The notes under the pieces are model-generated. The model ran no database searches. It worked only from the letters and a program-made list of their open reading frames with translations, and was not told the DNA's origin. From the NCBI GenBank assembly GCA_033065855.1, contig JAVXUO010000086.1, forward strand, positions 434,001-498,000: a stretch of DNA of 64,000 bases. Direction: 5' to 3'. Positions 1 through 12,664 of this stretch are shown here, one piece after another. Made by a program: the position numbers and the translations under genes. This DNA is from Escallonia rubra. Its lineage: Eukaryota > Streptophyta > Magnoliopsida > Escalloniales > Escalloniaceae. Each line of letters opens with the position of its first letter. Position 1 is the stretch's first letter.

Positions 1-70
1 TTGATTTTCTAATATAGTGGAGAAGACTTTTATGGTTGGGTTAGAACGGCAGAGAGTATATTAAATTCAA

Positions 71-1443
71 GGGATAATATCAATTATATCCTTTAGTTTA
101 TGGGTAAATTACAGTCAAAGACGTAAGTTTCAAAATTTTGCACTTGTATCCAAAATGTGAAAATTTGGTATCAGATATGCCCACCGTTAGGGTTCCGTGA
201 CCCTAGCTAACGGTTTCTGCTAATGTGGCAATACCGTATTTTAAAAATGGCAATACTACCCTCTCCTTCTTCCAATTTCCTCTATCCTCTCGCACAATCA
301 CTGCACCACCCCTGCATCACAACCACTGTAGAACCCAGTCAATCTGTCCCAAGAATCCCACCCCAACATCATAGCTGCACACAGATTCACAAACACACGC
401 ACACAGCCTCCGCCTTGTTGTTATCACCATACCACCGTAAGCAATATGTCTTCACCACCCCACTGTTCCACCGTACTCAAAGCAGCCCCATCACACTTCA
501 ACTCATCACCAATTTTCACCAACAACCATCTTAATCAAACAAATTCAAAAAGAACTTCAAATCGGCAGCCCTCCTGGCGGTGCCGAACCTCACGACGGGA
601 TCAGAGCCTTGGTCATGTCGTCTTTAGGGAGGATAGCCTTGCATCCGTTGTTGGTGCTGGCCACCAAACACCCATCGGTCGTGGCCATGGGGACAGAATA
701 TTCCCTGTCGTCTAGGAAGAACGGCACGACGATGCCTATGGGGATCTAGACGTAACCAACAGGCATCTCTCAGCACTGCCCCAAATGGAGTCGTAATTGA
801 AGCCTAGCCAAAGGCAGCCCATCGAGGGACTTGCCAGTGATCCTCTGCAAGGCCTCCGTCCTGATGGTGTCGGCACGGTAGTAGTCACCGAGCTTAGATT
901 CAAGGGACTATAAGGGAGTGACGGCGGCGATGATGGCCTTGACAACCTCCTCGTCTTCCTCGAAAGGGAGAGGGGCCGATGCGACCACCGGGTCAACGAC
1001 CTTCTTATGTTTGGGAAAAGGGGCGGTGACACATGGAGCCAAGCGGGTGTCCTCCTTGCGCGCAGATGAGGTCATTGACGTCTTCCTCGTCGTCCACGAC
1101 AGATTTCTGGCGTGAGATTTAATCTCATTCTAATTTAGCTTCTAGAATTATGGTGATTTAATCCATATGGTGGTGGTCATGGTTATTCGATGTGGAAATG
1201 GGTTTGAGATGGTGGTAGAAGGTGAATGACAATGGTGGTTTGATCGATTTGAAAAGGGATAAAAAAAGAGAAAGGGAAGAGAGAGACAAGTGATTTGTTC
1301 TAGAGGGCAATTATGTCATTTTACACAAAAATTTAACATCATTCGTATTCCATGTGGTCAACAGACATAACTGATATAAATGCAAACATGTGTCCTCGAT
1401 TGTAATTAACCCCTAAACTGAGGGATATAAGTGATATTATCCC
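71..1443. mobile_element. Non-autonomous Mutator-like element (Pack-MULE)
   Basis: Terminal inverted repeats start GGGATAATATCAATTATATC on the left and GGGATAATATCACTTATATC on the right (reverse complement). They match well over about 53 bp and more weakly beyond. The element is flanked by a perfect 9-bp target duplication TAAATTCAA at 62-70 and 1444-1452, the length typical of Mutator elements. It lies in the gag of an old chromovirus relic. It encodes no MURA transposase. Its interior (about 530-1110) is GC-rich compared with its ends and carries an antisense HMG-CoA reductase fragment, which makes it a Pack-MULE. Confidence 0.93.
530..1110 (-). pseudogene. HMGR: Captured HMG-CoA reductase gene fragment inside the MULE
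   Basis: Read on the minus strand across frameshifts, the peptides follow plant 3-hydroxy-3-methylglutaryl-CoA reductase in order. An acidic linker stretch (FEEDEEVVKAIIAAVTP) comes first, then [20 protein letters not shown] and [19 protein letters not shown] (usual GFDYxSILGQCCEMPVGYV) is followed by [44 protein letters not shown] and [15 protein letters not shown]. This is the first half of the catalytic domain. The membrane-anchor region and the C-terminal catalytic His are absent. The usual GGA-rich stretch between CKAI and the MTKA-like motif is deleted. Several frameshifts and stops (for example after VTPL) make it non-coding as enzyme. HMGR makes mevalonate at the ER. This copy could at most yield antisense or small RNA. 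Confidence 0.88.
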
Positions 1444-3195
1444 TAAATTCAATTTGATTGATGAGCAGTTTAAGGTGAATTTTGCCTCAATCCATTTCGA
1501 CAGACATGCTGTATATTGGTTTTGAACATATATCAAGGCCAAGGGCAGGGTGCTCTGGCCTGATTTTGTGAGAGACTTGAATTCTAAGTTTGTTAGTTTG
1601 TTTCAAAAAAGTATTGTAGGGGAATTTCATAAGTTAAGGTAAACCTTAACTTTAAAGAACTACTATAATGAATTTGAAGCCCTTTAGATCTATGTTGGTC
1701 AGTGAAGGGTGCCGATTTGAGGAAGGGTATTTCATACAGAGTTTTATAGGAGGTTTAAAGGACGAGATTAGGTTAAAAGTGGAGAAGTTCGAGCTCTATG
1801 ACCTATCAAGAGCCATGTACCTTGCTAGGAGCAAAAGGCCAGTGTTTACAACTCCTGGCACAGTCCCATAGTTGTGTCCAAACTAACTTTACTACCAACC
1901 AATGCCAGAACAACCAAAAGTCAAACTAGTACCCCTAATTGAAAGCCAAAACCTACATTAGCTACCCCCATTGCATTCCAAAACCCCAACGACATAGCAA
2001 AAAGCCACCCTCTGAACACCTGCAAATCCCCCAACCCAGAGATTCACCTGAGGCTATTTTGATGATAGAAGGAAGAAAGGACTTTGTTATTGGTATGCTG
2101 AAGTTTTCACTTCAGCTCACAGTTGTAAGCATAAAAAAGTGTCAATTTTAATAGTAGATGAAGAGGGGGCTGAGGACACTTCACATGTGTATGATGAGAA
2201 GGAGAAGTACTGGAAAATGCAGAGCTTATTGATGATCAAGAGAATGAGGAGATCACTCTAAATGTTAAATGTTATCACATGCAATCCATCACATAACACT
2301 TTTAAACAATGGGGCTTACATGACAGGGAGACATTCTTTGTGCTCATTGATATAGGATCAACACACAAGTTTACTGACCCTACCACAATTTTAAGGTTAG
2401 GGTGTCTAATTTGACCATAATGGTGGCAGATCGAAACAAAGTCACCAGTGACTCTATATGCCCAAATTTCACTTAGACTATAAAAGAAACTAAGTTTGAC
2501 TCAAACATGATGGTAATTCCTTTGGGGGTTGTGATTGTATGTATGGACTACATTGGTTAAGGGGGTTGGGACAAGTGCAATATGATTTTCAAGATATGAC
2601 CATAACAAGACAAGGGTAGCCAATAACTTGCCATGGGGGAGATGGTAAGACCAAAGTTAAACTACTCTCAGCCCAAGGAAGGATCCAATACCTTGCTAAT
2701 AACCCCTAGACCATTATATGTTCAAGTATACACCCTTATAACCCTTATGTTGGAAAGCAATGCTAATCCCCAGACTAGAGCTCTACTCCACAGTTTGTCT
2801 GATGTTTTTACTGAACCTAAAGGATTACCTCATCCCAGGCCACAGAACCACCACATTCCATTAATCCTAATACCTGACCAGTCAGTATCAGACCCCACAA
2901 GATTCTATTTTCTCAGAAGACAGAAGTAGAGAAAATAGTACAGTAAATGTTGGATTCTAGAATCATTCAGCCAAGCTCATTTCCTTTTAGCACTCTAATG
3001 TTGTTAGTAAAAAAAAAGATGGCTCTTGGACAATGTATGTGGGCTATGACAGCCTTAATAAGCTCACCATTAAGAACAACTTCCCATAAAATTTGTGGAT
3101 GACTTATTGGATGAGCTAAATATTGGAGCTCAATTCTTCACTAAACTCGATCTAAGGAGTGGGTACCACCAAGTGACTGTAAACCCTTCAGACAT

Positions 3196-4150
3196 ACCAT
3201 TGCCCATGACTTGGAATTAGTAACATGTTTAACCAAATGACTACATTGCCCATGACTTGGAAGGGTATTGTTGAAGTGCCCTATATTATTCGTCTTTCTC
3301 TCTGAGAACCAGCCATCAACGGTGCGGCCATCCAAGACTGCTGCCTCCATATCATAGACCACTTGCTCATGGCACCACCATGGCCGCACCACTAACCACC
3401 ACGCATCACTACCATATCCTCCACAACCAACCATCATGGCACCACCACGACACCAGTCAACACCAAAAAACACTGACCACCACCCACCACCAAACAACGC
3501 CCCGCTCATAGTTGAATCCCCCGTCTACAAACCCACATTAACCAATGCAAACCTATAATAACCATTGTTTCTAGCATATATTTGCTATATATGGGTTCAG
3601 GAAGCACAAAGATCAAAGGAGAGAGGGGGTTGTGATGGTGTTCCAAAATGGTACCATTTATTTGAGCCAAGAAACATAAATAAATAAAAAAAAAGATGAA
3701 CTGGTGCATGCGGTTGCAATGGCGGTTGTGGAGGCACGCGATGGTTGATTCAAAATGCTGGCAACAATGGGTTTTCTATCTCTTGGATATTGATTTTGTT
3801 TTGGGCTTTAATTTTCCGTTGTGTTTGAGTTTTGATAGGGGTGGCTGGAATGGTGGTTATGGAGGTACGCAGTGAAGGGCAGTGGTTTTGGAAATTATGG
3901 CTTGAAAAATAGGAGATTAATTAGGGTTTCAATTTGGAGTTTGGAAACGAAGGTTTGAATTAGGACATTATTGACAAAAGTATGCATTCATGACATTGCT
4001 AAAAAAATACACTTTTTAACGGGTTAACGACATATGGACCAGACTGACATAAATTTTACGTCTTTGGTCACATTTGTTTCTTTTCTAAAATTGGCATCCT
4101 TGACCATAATTTCAACATAACTTCAGGGATCTGAGTGTAATTAACCCGTT
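3196..4150. mobile_element. Possible truncated MULE-like insertion
   Basis: The chromovirus relic stops at about 3195 and unrelated DNA follows. Its right end (about 3990-4145) resembles the right end of the MULE at 71-1443: the order of motifs is the same, ending in GTGTAATTAACCC against TGTAATTAACCCC. No matching left terminus or target duplication was found. The left edge holds a short direct repeat (ATTGCCCATGACTTGGAA at about 3198 and 3247). A minus-strand reading frame at 3141-3509 is low complexity (Gly/Trp-rich) and is not convincing as a gene. Confidence 0.3.
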
Positions 4151-5686
4151 TAAAGAATTTAAACGCTCTCTTATTGCACACGTCTCTTCTAAATTTTTAG
4201 TGGACCTTTGTCGATTATGGCTAATTTAATTTAAAGGAGTATTAAGGGCAAGTTTTATAAGGCATATAGATTTTAGAAGCTAGAGGTAAACATGATAAAA
4301 CTCTACCTAATTGATAGACTCATGTGTTAAACTTAATTTGTAGCAAACCCCTACATGTTAGACTAAATTATTTATAAAATCCAATTTAATCCTCAAAACA
4401 AAAAATTGCGTATGAAATTTGAACTAAAAGTACTTAAAAGTACATTGGAACACATCTATTTGCTTATTGACTCATCAAAACTACTTCGAAATAGAAATAT
4501 AAGCCTTTTATTAGGAGAAACATAAGCCTTTTCTTAGGTAATATAGATATTACCTAAGAAATGCAGGGGATAAGGGGGGGGGGGGGGGGGTAAAAATACC
4601 GCCCTCCCAGTCTTGTGGGGGAGGGGGTATTTTTTAATCATCCCCCCCCCCCCCCACCCCGACTCGACTAGATATTCTATCTTTGCTTGATCAAATTATT
4701 TTAGTAGATCGCAAGATGGAATGCTACTGGAGCATACAGGGAGAGTTGAGATGTGTTGCTTCCAGGTTTTGTTAGCACAATGTAGCGAGTTTTGATTGCC
4801 ATAGTTTTTTCTTCTTCTGTTAATCAATTCTCTTTTATGTTATTGTCCAAACAAAAATTTCAATTAGTTATGAATGTTATTGTTTTTTCTTGATTATCTT
4901 TTAACGACAAACTATATAAACCACCCCACCCCACCCCACCCCGGATATGACGTCATGAGAGTAGTTTTCATTCGCTCCAAATAAATAGCAAACTAATACT
5001 CATATTCCGTCGAGTATTAGACAATACACAAACTTCATTCCTACTTTTTTTTTTGGTAGTGACAATTGTTATTTAGAATGACAACGCAATGCAATCATAA
5101 TAAATTTTAATTGACTTGAAAATATTAGATAGTTCGCGATCAATTATCCTAACAAATGGTCCATGACCATTGGTTGGGACACTTTACTCCTAAATGGTTA
5201 AGATCAATGGTCCATGACTTTTGCAATATTTACTTTAGGTTGACATGATAACTACGAAAGTAACAAACATCATAGTAAATATGTGTTATTACCTTGTTGC
5301 ATATTAGAATCCAATAGCACGCCACATTATTCTGTTGTTAGCATAATATTGCTTCTTATTGGTATTCACCACTCAACACAGATAGCCTAGATGGAAGAAA
5401 ATGCACATCATAACGTACTCTTTTGCAACTTTTAGGCATAAATTTGAAACCACTGATCTCTATGTCGTATATCCATTTTTGTAATCGATGAATAATAAAT
5501 TTATTTCTTCTTAACCTGATTGGATGTGTTTTTGTGTTTATTAATGGAACAGTACATTATCGTGATATACATTTTCTTTTGTCAAAATTTTCAACTATTT
5601 TCAGCTGTCGAAGCGAAGCTCGAGTACATGAAAGATGACCAACTTTATAAAATCTAAAGGCATAATGAAGATATTCATTACTTTTG
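4151..5686. other. AT-rich intergenic DNA
   Basis: No reading frame resembling a gene was seen. It holds a poly-G/poly-C inverted repeat (4574-4655, listed separately), a short CCACC microsatellite at 4921-4943, and a near repeat of GGTCCATGACCATTGG / TGGTCCATGACTTTTG at about 5157-5222. Confidence 0.5.
4574..4655. repeat. Poly-G / poly-C inverted repeat (hairpin)
   Basis: A run of 17 G (4574-4590) followed by TAAAAATACCGCCCTCCCA is mirrored after a short loop by TGGGGGAGGGGGTATTTTTT and a run of 14 C (4642-4655). The arms pair almost fully. It may be the remnant of a short foldback element. Exact run lengths are prone to sequencing error. Confidence 0.7.
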
Positions 5687-5961
5687 TCTTTGCGGAAATA
5701 AAGTCTCGATACTGAATATTTCAATACTAAAGATTATAAAACCGTCGTAAAATATATTTCTAGTGAAAATTGAAGTGTAAGTTCGGGAAAAAGTGAAATT
5801 GCGCTGACTGATTTATGGTTTTATCTTTGAGGAAATAAAGTCTCGATACTGAATATTTCAATACTAAAGAGTATAAAAAACAGTCGTAAAATATATTTTG
5901 TAGTGAAAATTGAAGTGTAAGTTCGGGAAAAAGTGAAATTCCGCTGACTGATTTATGGTTT
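5687..5961. repeat. Two-copy tandem duplication, 137-bp period
   Basis: The stretch starting TCTTTGCGGAAATAAAGTCT (5687) is repeated from 5824 (TCTTTGAGGAAATAAAGTCT) and runs to about 5961, with only a few differences. Both copies end in GCTGACTGATTTATGGTTT. No coding function is apparent. Confidence 0.9.
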
Positions 5962-6132
5962 GAGCTACGAACTGGTCCGGGTCCGACCTGTAATGGTCCA
6001 GGAATCAAACGTAAGGGAAAAGGAGGGTCTGCGCAAACGTGCAAGAGAGAGTAATTGGTGCAGAAGTGAGCGAGTCTTTAGGCTATAAATTTGGTCTGAA
6101 ACTGGAAATGATGGCCAAGCCTAACAATAATG

Positions 6133-6163
<31 letters not shown>

Positions 6164-6547
6164 AATCCTGGCTTCAACCCTCTTAAATATAGTGCTTTTT
6201 GCAGCCATATTGAGTTCTGAGACACCCCTTTTGTAAAAAGAAGCTCTACTTATGATTTGAAGAGGTTAAGGGCTGTTTTTCATAAATGTATGCAAGTGGC
6301 AATAGGATTTGCATGGCCACAGAAATCGGGCATTCATTCAACTCAATTGAGTACCCATCATCATCCACATTTGCATCTATATACAACTTGGGTAATGGCT
6401 CTCCCTTTACCTCACAACATTAACAGTACAATGAACAGCAACACACGCGCACACGTTCTGTTAATAGCAAAAATATATCAAAGATTATATTAAAAAGACG
6501 TTGTTCAGGAGGACCAGTCACGAGCAACTTATGCATTGATGCTTTGC
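5962..6547. other. Intergenic DNA with CT microsatellite
   Basis: Short open frames occur on the plus strand (6039-6236 and 6257-6493), but neither resembles a known family. A (CT)n tract lies at about 6133-6163 inside the first. Nothing else was recognised. Confidence 0.4.
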
Positions 6548-6555
6548 GTGTCAGC

Positions 6556-7483
6556 TAGGAACGGATCCAGAAAGTCTAACCGGGTGGGGGGGGCAAAAAG
6601 ACATAAAAAATTTGATGACTAACTAAATGAATGAAGAATGTTCGAGTTTACATAAACCATGAAAAATAAAAAACACTAAGATTAAATGTAGTTCATCAAG
6701 GTTTCACAAAACAAGAAAAGTAACTCTATACATTGATAGTTAAAACAGAACTCGGCGTTTTTTATAGTCACGAAAATCTCAACGTCAGTAGCAAGATTAT
6801 GAATTGGTGCGACAATGTTATCATCATTAACATTCTTGGTTGGAGGAAGTCGTTCATCAACATTACTACTGCTAACATTTTTTGTTTGAAAGAAAGAATC
6901 AATTGTGCGTGACTTTGACTTTATCATCTACAAAAATAAACATATTATAATTAGCGTAACTATTGAGTACGATAAATGTATAGTAAATTGTTCAGTTCGT
7001 ATTTTTTCGTAACTATTGAATACATTAATACTATAAGAATTAAACTAACGATAACTTAACTACTGAAATAGTGTAACAATTGAATACATTAATACTATAA
7101 AAATTAAACTAATGAATAGCGTAACTATTAAAATAACGTAACAATTGAATACATTAATACGATAATTAACGTAACTATTGAATTTGTTAATACTTCAAGA
7201 ATTAAACTTAAAACAAAAGAACTCATCTCGATTAATTCGTATTTTTTCGTAATTCCGAGATTTGAAATTTAGGACTTGGAAGAATGAAGAAATGAGAACG
7301 AAAAGATTATGATGGCCGGTGACTCAAAGAATAAAGAATACAACAAAAAGAAACCCTAATCAATTAGTTATGATATAATGGCATTTTTGTAAATACGTAA
7401 AATATGAGTATCTAATTGAAATAACTAAAAAAAAAAATTCCAAAAAGTTGCCCCCCCCCCCCCCGGCAGGAGCTCCGCCTCTG
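6556..7483 (-). mobile_element. Short non-autonomous hAT element
   Basis: The 928-bp element has hAT-type ends: TAGGAACGGATCC on the left, and CAGAGGCGGAGCTCC read inward from the right. A perfect 8-bp target duplication GTGTCAGC lies at 6548-6555 and 7484-7491, as expected for hAT transposons. On the minus strand a frame at 6682-6927 begins MIKSKSRTIDSFFQTKNVSS. This resembles the N-terminus of plant hAT transposases with a TTF/MYM-type zinc finger; everything after about 80 codons is missing. It is an internal-deletion derivative. A related 663-bp element lies in the opposite orientation at 59258-59920. Confidence 0.88.
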
Positions 7484-7491
7484 GTGTCAGC

Positions 7492-10400
7492 TAGTTTGGT
7501 TGACGAACATACAACTATTTCTCGCTTGCCTTCTGAACACGAGTTTCCAAGTGAGAAGGGACAGTCCACGCCTGCTGATGCACAACGGACGATAAAACAC
7601 AGGCCGGGGGGGTGGACATTTGATCGCATTGCACACACACTCCCCCGTGTAGTATTATTGGGAATAATTGTTACATGTGAGCACTTTTTGATTTTGGGGG
7701 GTACATTTACCATGTGAACAACTTAATGCAAACTCACTTTTTTCCTTTCTAACCAGTCCATGCATGACTTCCATCAGGCATTATAACCCTTTTAATTAAC
7801 ACCCCCCCCCCCCCCCCCCCCCCTCTTCTACTTTCTGAGGTAATTCTCATCATTTCACATTATAACCATCCCTGCAGGGCTAATGATGGAATTACATTAT
7901 TATCGTAGTTAAGTGCATCCAGCCCTACACGTGAGCTTCGGATTTTTTTATTTTCAATTAAGGGTGGGTAATGATATTGGGGACCCGCTAGTGTGGAACC
8001 GTCTGTATAGCTCATCATGCACCCTAGGGCGTATTGACCATATGATAGATGATTTATTTCTCATCAGACGTACTGAAGGGCAGCATGGGACTTTCATTTA
8101 CGATGCTTTTGTGATTAGAAAAAAACATTTTACTGCATGTAGTGATCACGGAGCAATGTTTTCCCTTGAAGGCTTCCATTTTAGATACTAAATCACGCAT
8201 TACTTTACTTAAAACCATTATTAAGGTAAGAAGGGTGATAAGTTAATGGGGGAGGGCTTTTTATTCTCCAAGAAAAGTCAAACGTTCGAATGTCATGCTG
8301 CTGGAAGCTGGAAATACAGAGAAATAAAAAAGGGTAAGAAAGGAGCGTAGCCATATAGCACTCCTAAATGGTTAACTGCACTTCATTTACAACCCATCTT
8401 CACAGACATGGTATAAAGTATAGATGTCATTAGCAATTCAGAGAGTGTCAATAAGAATATTCACTTGAAAAATGAGGAGCAAATAGTAATTTAAACTCAA
8501 ATTAAACATGGAGGTTTTCTGTAAATTTTGTGCACGAATTTGATCTCTCAGTGACGTGTGAACAAACATATAAACACGCGATTGAAGATGTTTTCATTGT
8601 TTTAAATCCAAAACATAGACCAGCCAAAACATGGAGGTCTTTTGTTTTAAATCTGAGACTAGTGGGGAAAAGAACAAAACCACAGCAATTTCATTATAAA
8701 GTTTGATCTTTTCATTAATTAAATCCAAACTATATTGACTCAAGTCATTTAAATTAAATTAATTTTGTTGCTTTGCCGGAAATCAAAACATAGATCAGCC
8801 TGAGACTCAAATTTTCATCTATGTATGAACAACTTTTGTATGTCTTTGTGTCTTCCTTTTCTGAAACATTTCATTATAGAAGGGAATTCTGCAGTAACAT
8901 ACAACTCTCTGTTGAGGGGACATTACATAACATGACCTAGACATATCCCACCAACCTTGAAAACAAAACCTAGTAAAATTGCTCATCCAGCTTCCATTTT
9001 GGACTTCTAACCCATTTGGTGCCCAACCCCGGGGGCAGGATGAGAGACAATTTTGAGACAGCAGAAGAAGAAAAACAAATCCAATTATGGTGTTTGTACT
9101 AACTTAGAATTAGAAACACATCCAAGCAGTAACCAGTGTTGACCTTGAACCAGCCTAGTCCATCCACTCTGAGGGAGGACAAGATGACCGTCCATCCAGT
9201 TACAGTGCTATCAGGGCTTGACTCGAGAGAGTGTTTCCCTTTGCTGCTTACTCAAGGTCTCATAAGCGGGTGTCTTTTGGTTACGAAGTTCTGTTACGTC
9301 GTATCGAGAGACCTATGATCGCCCGTGCACCAGGACATGCGTGGGGGAGGGCTCCACCCCATTGTGTACCCAAATAACAAAAATCAAAATCGAGGTGTAT
9401 GGAAGTCTCATGGCACAGAGAAATGTTTGATCCTCGATAGAGAATGAAGCCAAGATCTTCCAAATTGAGAACCGATAATCATCAACTAGTTCAATCTCTT
9501 TATATCTTTATGTTTCTCTGGCCAACTCCCCATTCCGTTGAATCAGACGATAAATAGCACATCCCATAAAAAACTGCTATTGGTGTGCAGCAAAAACTGG
9601 ACCTATTCGGCACACACAGCAAAATAGACCAAAAGATAAAAAGGATAAACATGATTACAAGCTGTTCATAATGAACTGCGCACGTATATAAAGAGTCCTC
9701 CATCAAATGACTACTTATCAACTTGATTCACCATCTTATGATTCCTCCGCCACACAACTTTTGCACGAATCAACTTTAAACTCATAAAACTACACCTTTC
9801 ACAAAAGGGAGTGAAAAGGAAAATCTTCGAGTTCGGCAATGTAAAAGAAACTATGCAAGTCAACACACGGGTGTAAAAGAGAGCACCAACTGAGACCAAA
9901 TGATCACAGGGAATTACATCCAACTGAAAGCACGACCACCCATTTACCAGCATTGCTTATTAGCGATAGCGGCAGCTTGTTAAAAGCCATAAATTCCAAT
10001 AAACAGCACATTAATGATCTCAAACATGTGCCAGGCTTCATCCTTGTGTTCCCCCTATATATCTCTTAAATGTCTTGTCTTCTGAGCCTTTACTAAAGGT
10101 TGCAAATTAAACGGACACACATCAAGAGAGAGATAACATTTAATTTGCCCCGGGACTAAGATGCTCAAAATGAATCGAAGCCACCATCCATGAGAGACCA
10201 TTCCGCGTTCTGCCAAAAATGGGATAATTCCTCAAAGTTCAGGTCCATCTGCACTCAGCAATGCGAAAATGACTGACTTTGACCTTTAAAAACATGGTGA
10301 TGAGGTCTAAAGGATGTTGTTCAGATTTTAGGGGACAGAGAAACATGGGAAACTAGATTACCACAACATAAAAATAACAGCAAAGCACTGATAACAGTAT

Positions 10401-12422
10401 ATACAGATAAGACTATATAATAGATCCAGATAAGGGCCGTGCACAATAAAAACTAATTAGACCTAACAGGGAAGACTTAGAAACCAGATTTCCACATTTT
10501 CCAACATATCCAATACCAACTCATCCTTGAAACTTCTTGTTGATGGACATGCCTGTGAAATTTTGTAAACATTTTCTGGTTAATTTTTTTGATGCATTTA
10601 GTAGACGAGAAATAACAAGCTGGAAGCGCTGGACAAACGTACCGTCATTGCAATTATTCCATGTGAAAAAGCCATACAAATAAGACACCAGCTTTTAATC
10701 CCTACCAAGTTTAGAACATTAGGTGCGGCCCAAGGTTATGATTGGATTTGACAGCAATTTGATACCAAGTAAGTAAAGGTTGTCTAACTAAAGCAATCCC
10801 AAATTCCACGTGACGAACAACACATCATATTGTGATCCCTCCAAAAAAAATCTATAACCCCCTTCAACATATGAGTAGCTCAAACATTTCAATGGAGTTA
10901 TAAGTGATAACACCCTAAAATCAACACGGACAAAAAAATCATACCATGGTACCACATTTTTGAAAGCACAAAATAATATGATTCTTTTTAGTTTACCAAA
11001 AAAACTCTATCCTAAAATCTATCCATAACTACCAAATGAAAATACATAATCCACACTTGCTCATAGTCATACATAAAGAACCAAGCGAAATGAAGTAAGC
11101 CTAAAAAAAAGAAGCTTCTGCTCTCAGACAAAACTGGAGGGTAAGAATCCAGTGATAGGTTCCTAGGGTAAAAAACCCTGACTCCGATTTCTCCTTTCCC
11201 TCATAGTAATATCAGAACTTCACTGGCAGGTTGCTTGCATCACTTATGCAGCCTCTGAGGGAAAGGATCCATTGACAATTTAGCTAAAATAGCCAAAGTT
11301 CTAGGTCACTCCTGGACCAGTTTGGAAATGAAAATTAAAGAGATTAAATCACGCTTGTGTAGCAAAATGCTGGAGGTCCATACTTTATTGAAGAATTTGG
11401 TATGTTAATACTAAGAGTTGGTAACGATCCTGTTGATATGAGCATGGACTATTATGTTAGTTCTTGTAGGTATAGGCCATCACATGTTTGCCCTTGGGTT
11501 AGCCGCAACTTGTGCGCCATGATTTTTTGGAGCAATTGGATAGATAATGGTTGTGATTCTAAGTTTTTTGTCTGCTGAGGACAAGTCCAAGAATGATTTT
11601 GCCGTCTTGTTCTTACACTACTTGCCTAGTAACATCGGTTCACTCTATCACTTTTGTGTGTTCAGGGCAAGTCCAAGGCTGACAATGTCGTGTTGTTTGC
11701 AATCCGAAGGATATTTGCTGTGTTATTTGCAAGCATGGAGTTGGTATTGTCTTTGCAGAAAAGGGCCATCTCTGCTGAGGTTGAGGATGCAAGATCTTGT
11801 TCGACAGGATTTTTTTGAGGTGTGTGTATAGCGAGGTTTGTTGTTCTCGATTCCAGCATGATCGGCAGTTTCTTTGTGTATAATTTCTGATTTACTTTTT
11901 TTGTTTGGGTATTTGTCACAAACGCATGGTGATCTTAGTAATATATTCAGGAGTTTGAGGGGAACTGTTAGATAGTAAAAGAGTTCCAGCTAAGGGTGTA
12001 ATTGAGCGTATTTAGTATCTGTGGTTTAGTTCTAGTACTTAAATACTAGTCAAGCTACTACTTGATCAATAGAGTTTACATTTTGCCCACAGATAAAAGC
12101 AGCAAGGAATATTTTGAATGGGGTAGGGTTTTTCCTTTCGCTAAACCCAGCACTAAATGCTTTGTCGGACCGTAGAAGTCTCAATTGACCTTTTATAGGA
12201 TTCCTTATCACACCAGTATGGAGATTTTTTCTGTATGAGGTGAGACCTTAGTTGCAGGAAACTCTTTATATGGCAACGCTTCTCTCTTGGTACCAAGCTT
12301 TTGCAATCTCAAGTTAGGAGCTCCATGGAATAATGTCCTAAGTTAACACGGAACTCGATCCCATCTGCCGGACAAAGACGCATGGTACAAGTGAGGGGCA
12401 ACCTAAAAAAAAATCAAGCCCT
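7492..12422. other. Unassigned DNA, no gene recognised
   Basis: About 5 kb without recognisable coding sequence or element ends. Open frames of 60-117 codons (for example 7913-8191 plus, 9711-9953 minus, 11547-11831 plus) show no family signature and look like chance frames. A run of 22 C lies at 7802-7823. The sequence could be decayed elements or introns of an unseen transcript; I see no evidence that decides. Confidence 0.4.
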
Positions 12423-12664
12423 TTTGTCGACTCAATCCGTTGCTTTCCTCTGTCTTATCTTGCTTCCCTCTTCCTCCAAGTCTTCAAAGCCTCTATGCCC
12501 CTAAAGGGCTATCCTCGTCGACCTAACAGAGCTCCTCTAACCTAGCCGTTTTTTCAACTCAATCCCTTGCTTTCCCCTGTATTCTCTTGCTTCTCTCTTC
12601 CTCCAAGTCTTTAAAGCCTCTGTGCCCCCAAAGGGCTACCCTCGTCGAGCTAATAGAGCTCGTA
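12423..12664. repeat. Two-copy tandem duplication, 127-bp period
   Basis: ACTCAATCCGTTGCTTTCC at 12430 recurs as ACTCAATCCCTTGCTTTCC at 12557. Both copies run through CTTCCTCCAAGTCTT and GGGCTA-CCTCGTCGA. A (CT)n tract followed by a C run (about 12670-12710) adjoins the second copy. Confidence 0.85.

Larger units (their letters stand above)
1..3195 (+). mobile_element. Degenerate Ty3/gypsy chromovirus relic (gag to start of RT)
   Basis: Bases 1-70 and 1453-3195 form one decayed element, interrupted by the MULE at 71-1443. The reading is collinear with the chromovirus at 25668-31476. The gag stretch at 1668-1850 (EGCRFEEGYFIQSFIGG, then DEIRLKVEKFE) matches the gag there (EGCKLEEEYFTQSFISG). 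A protease-like IDIGSTHKF segment follows near 2345, and the RT leader with the [12 protein letters not shown] motif is near 3140. Many frameshifts and stops break it. The left end lies outside the window and homology stops abruptly at about 3195, inside RT. No LTR is visible. It is an old copy of the same family, without coding capacity. Confidence 0.82.

Noticed and set aside
3141..3509. 122-codon Gly/Trp-rich minus frame as a gene
   Set aside because: Low-complexity CACCAC-type DNA, crosses the end of the chromovirus relic, no family resemblance.
11547..11831. 94-codon plus frame as a small gene
   Set aside because: Overlapped by an equally long minus frame and without recognisable features.
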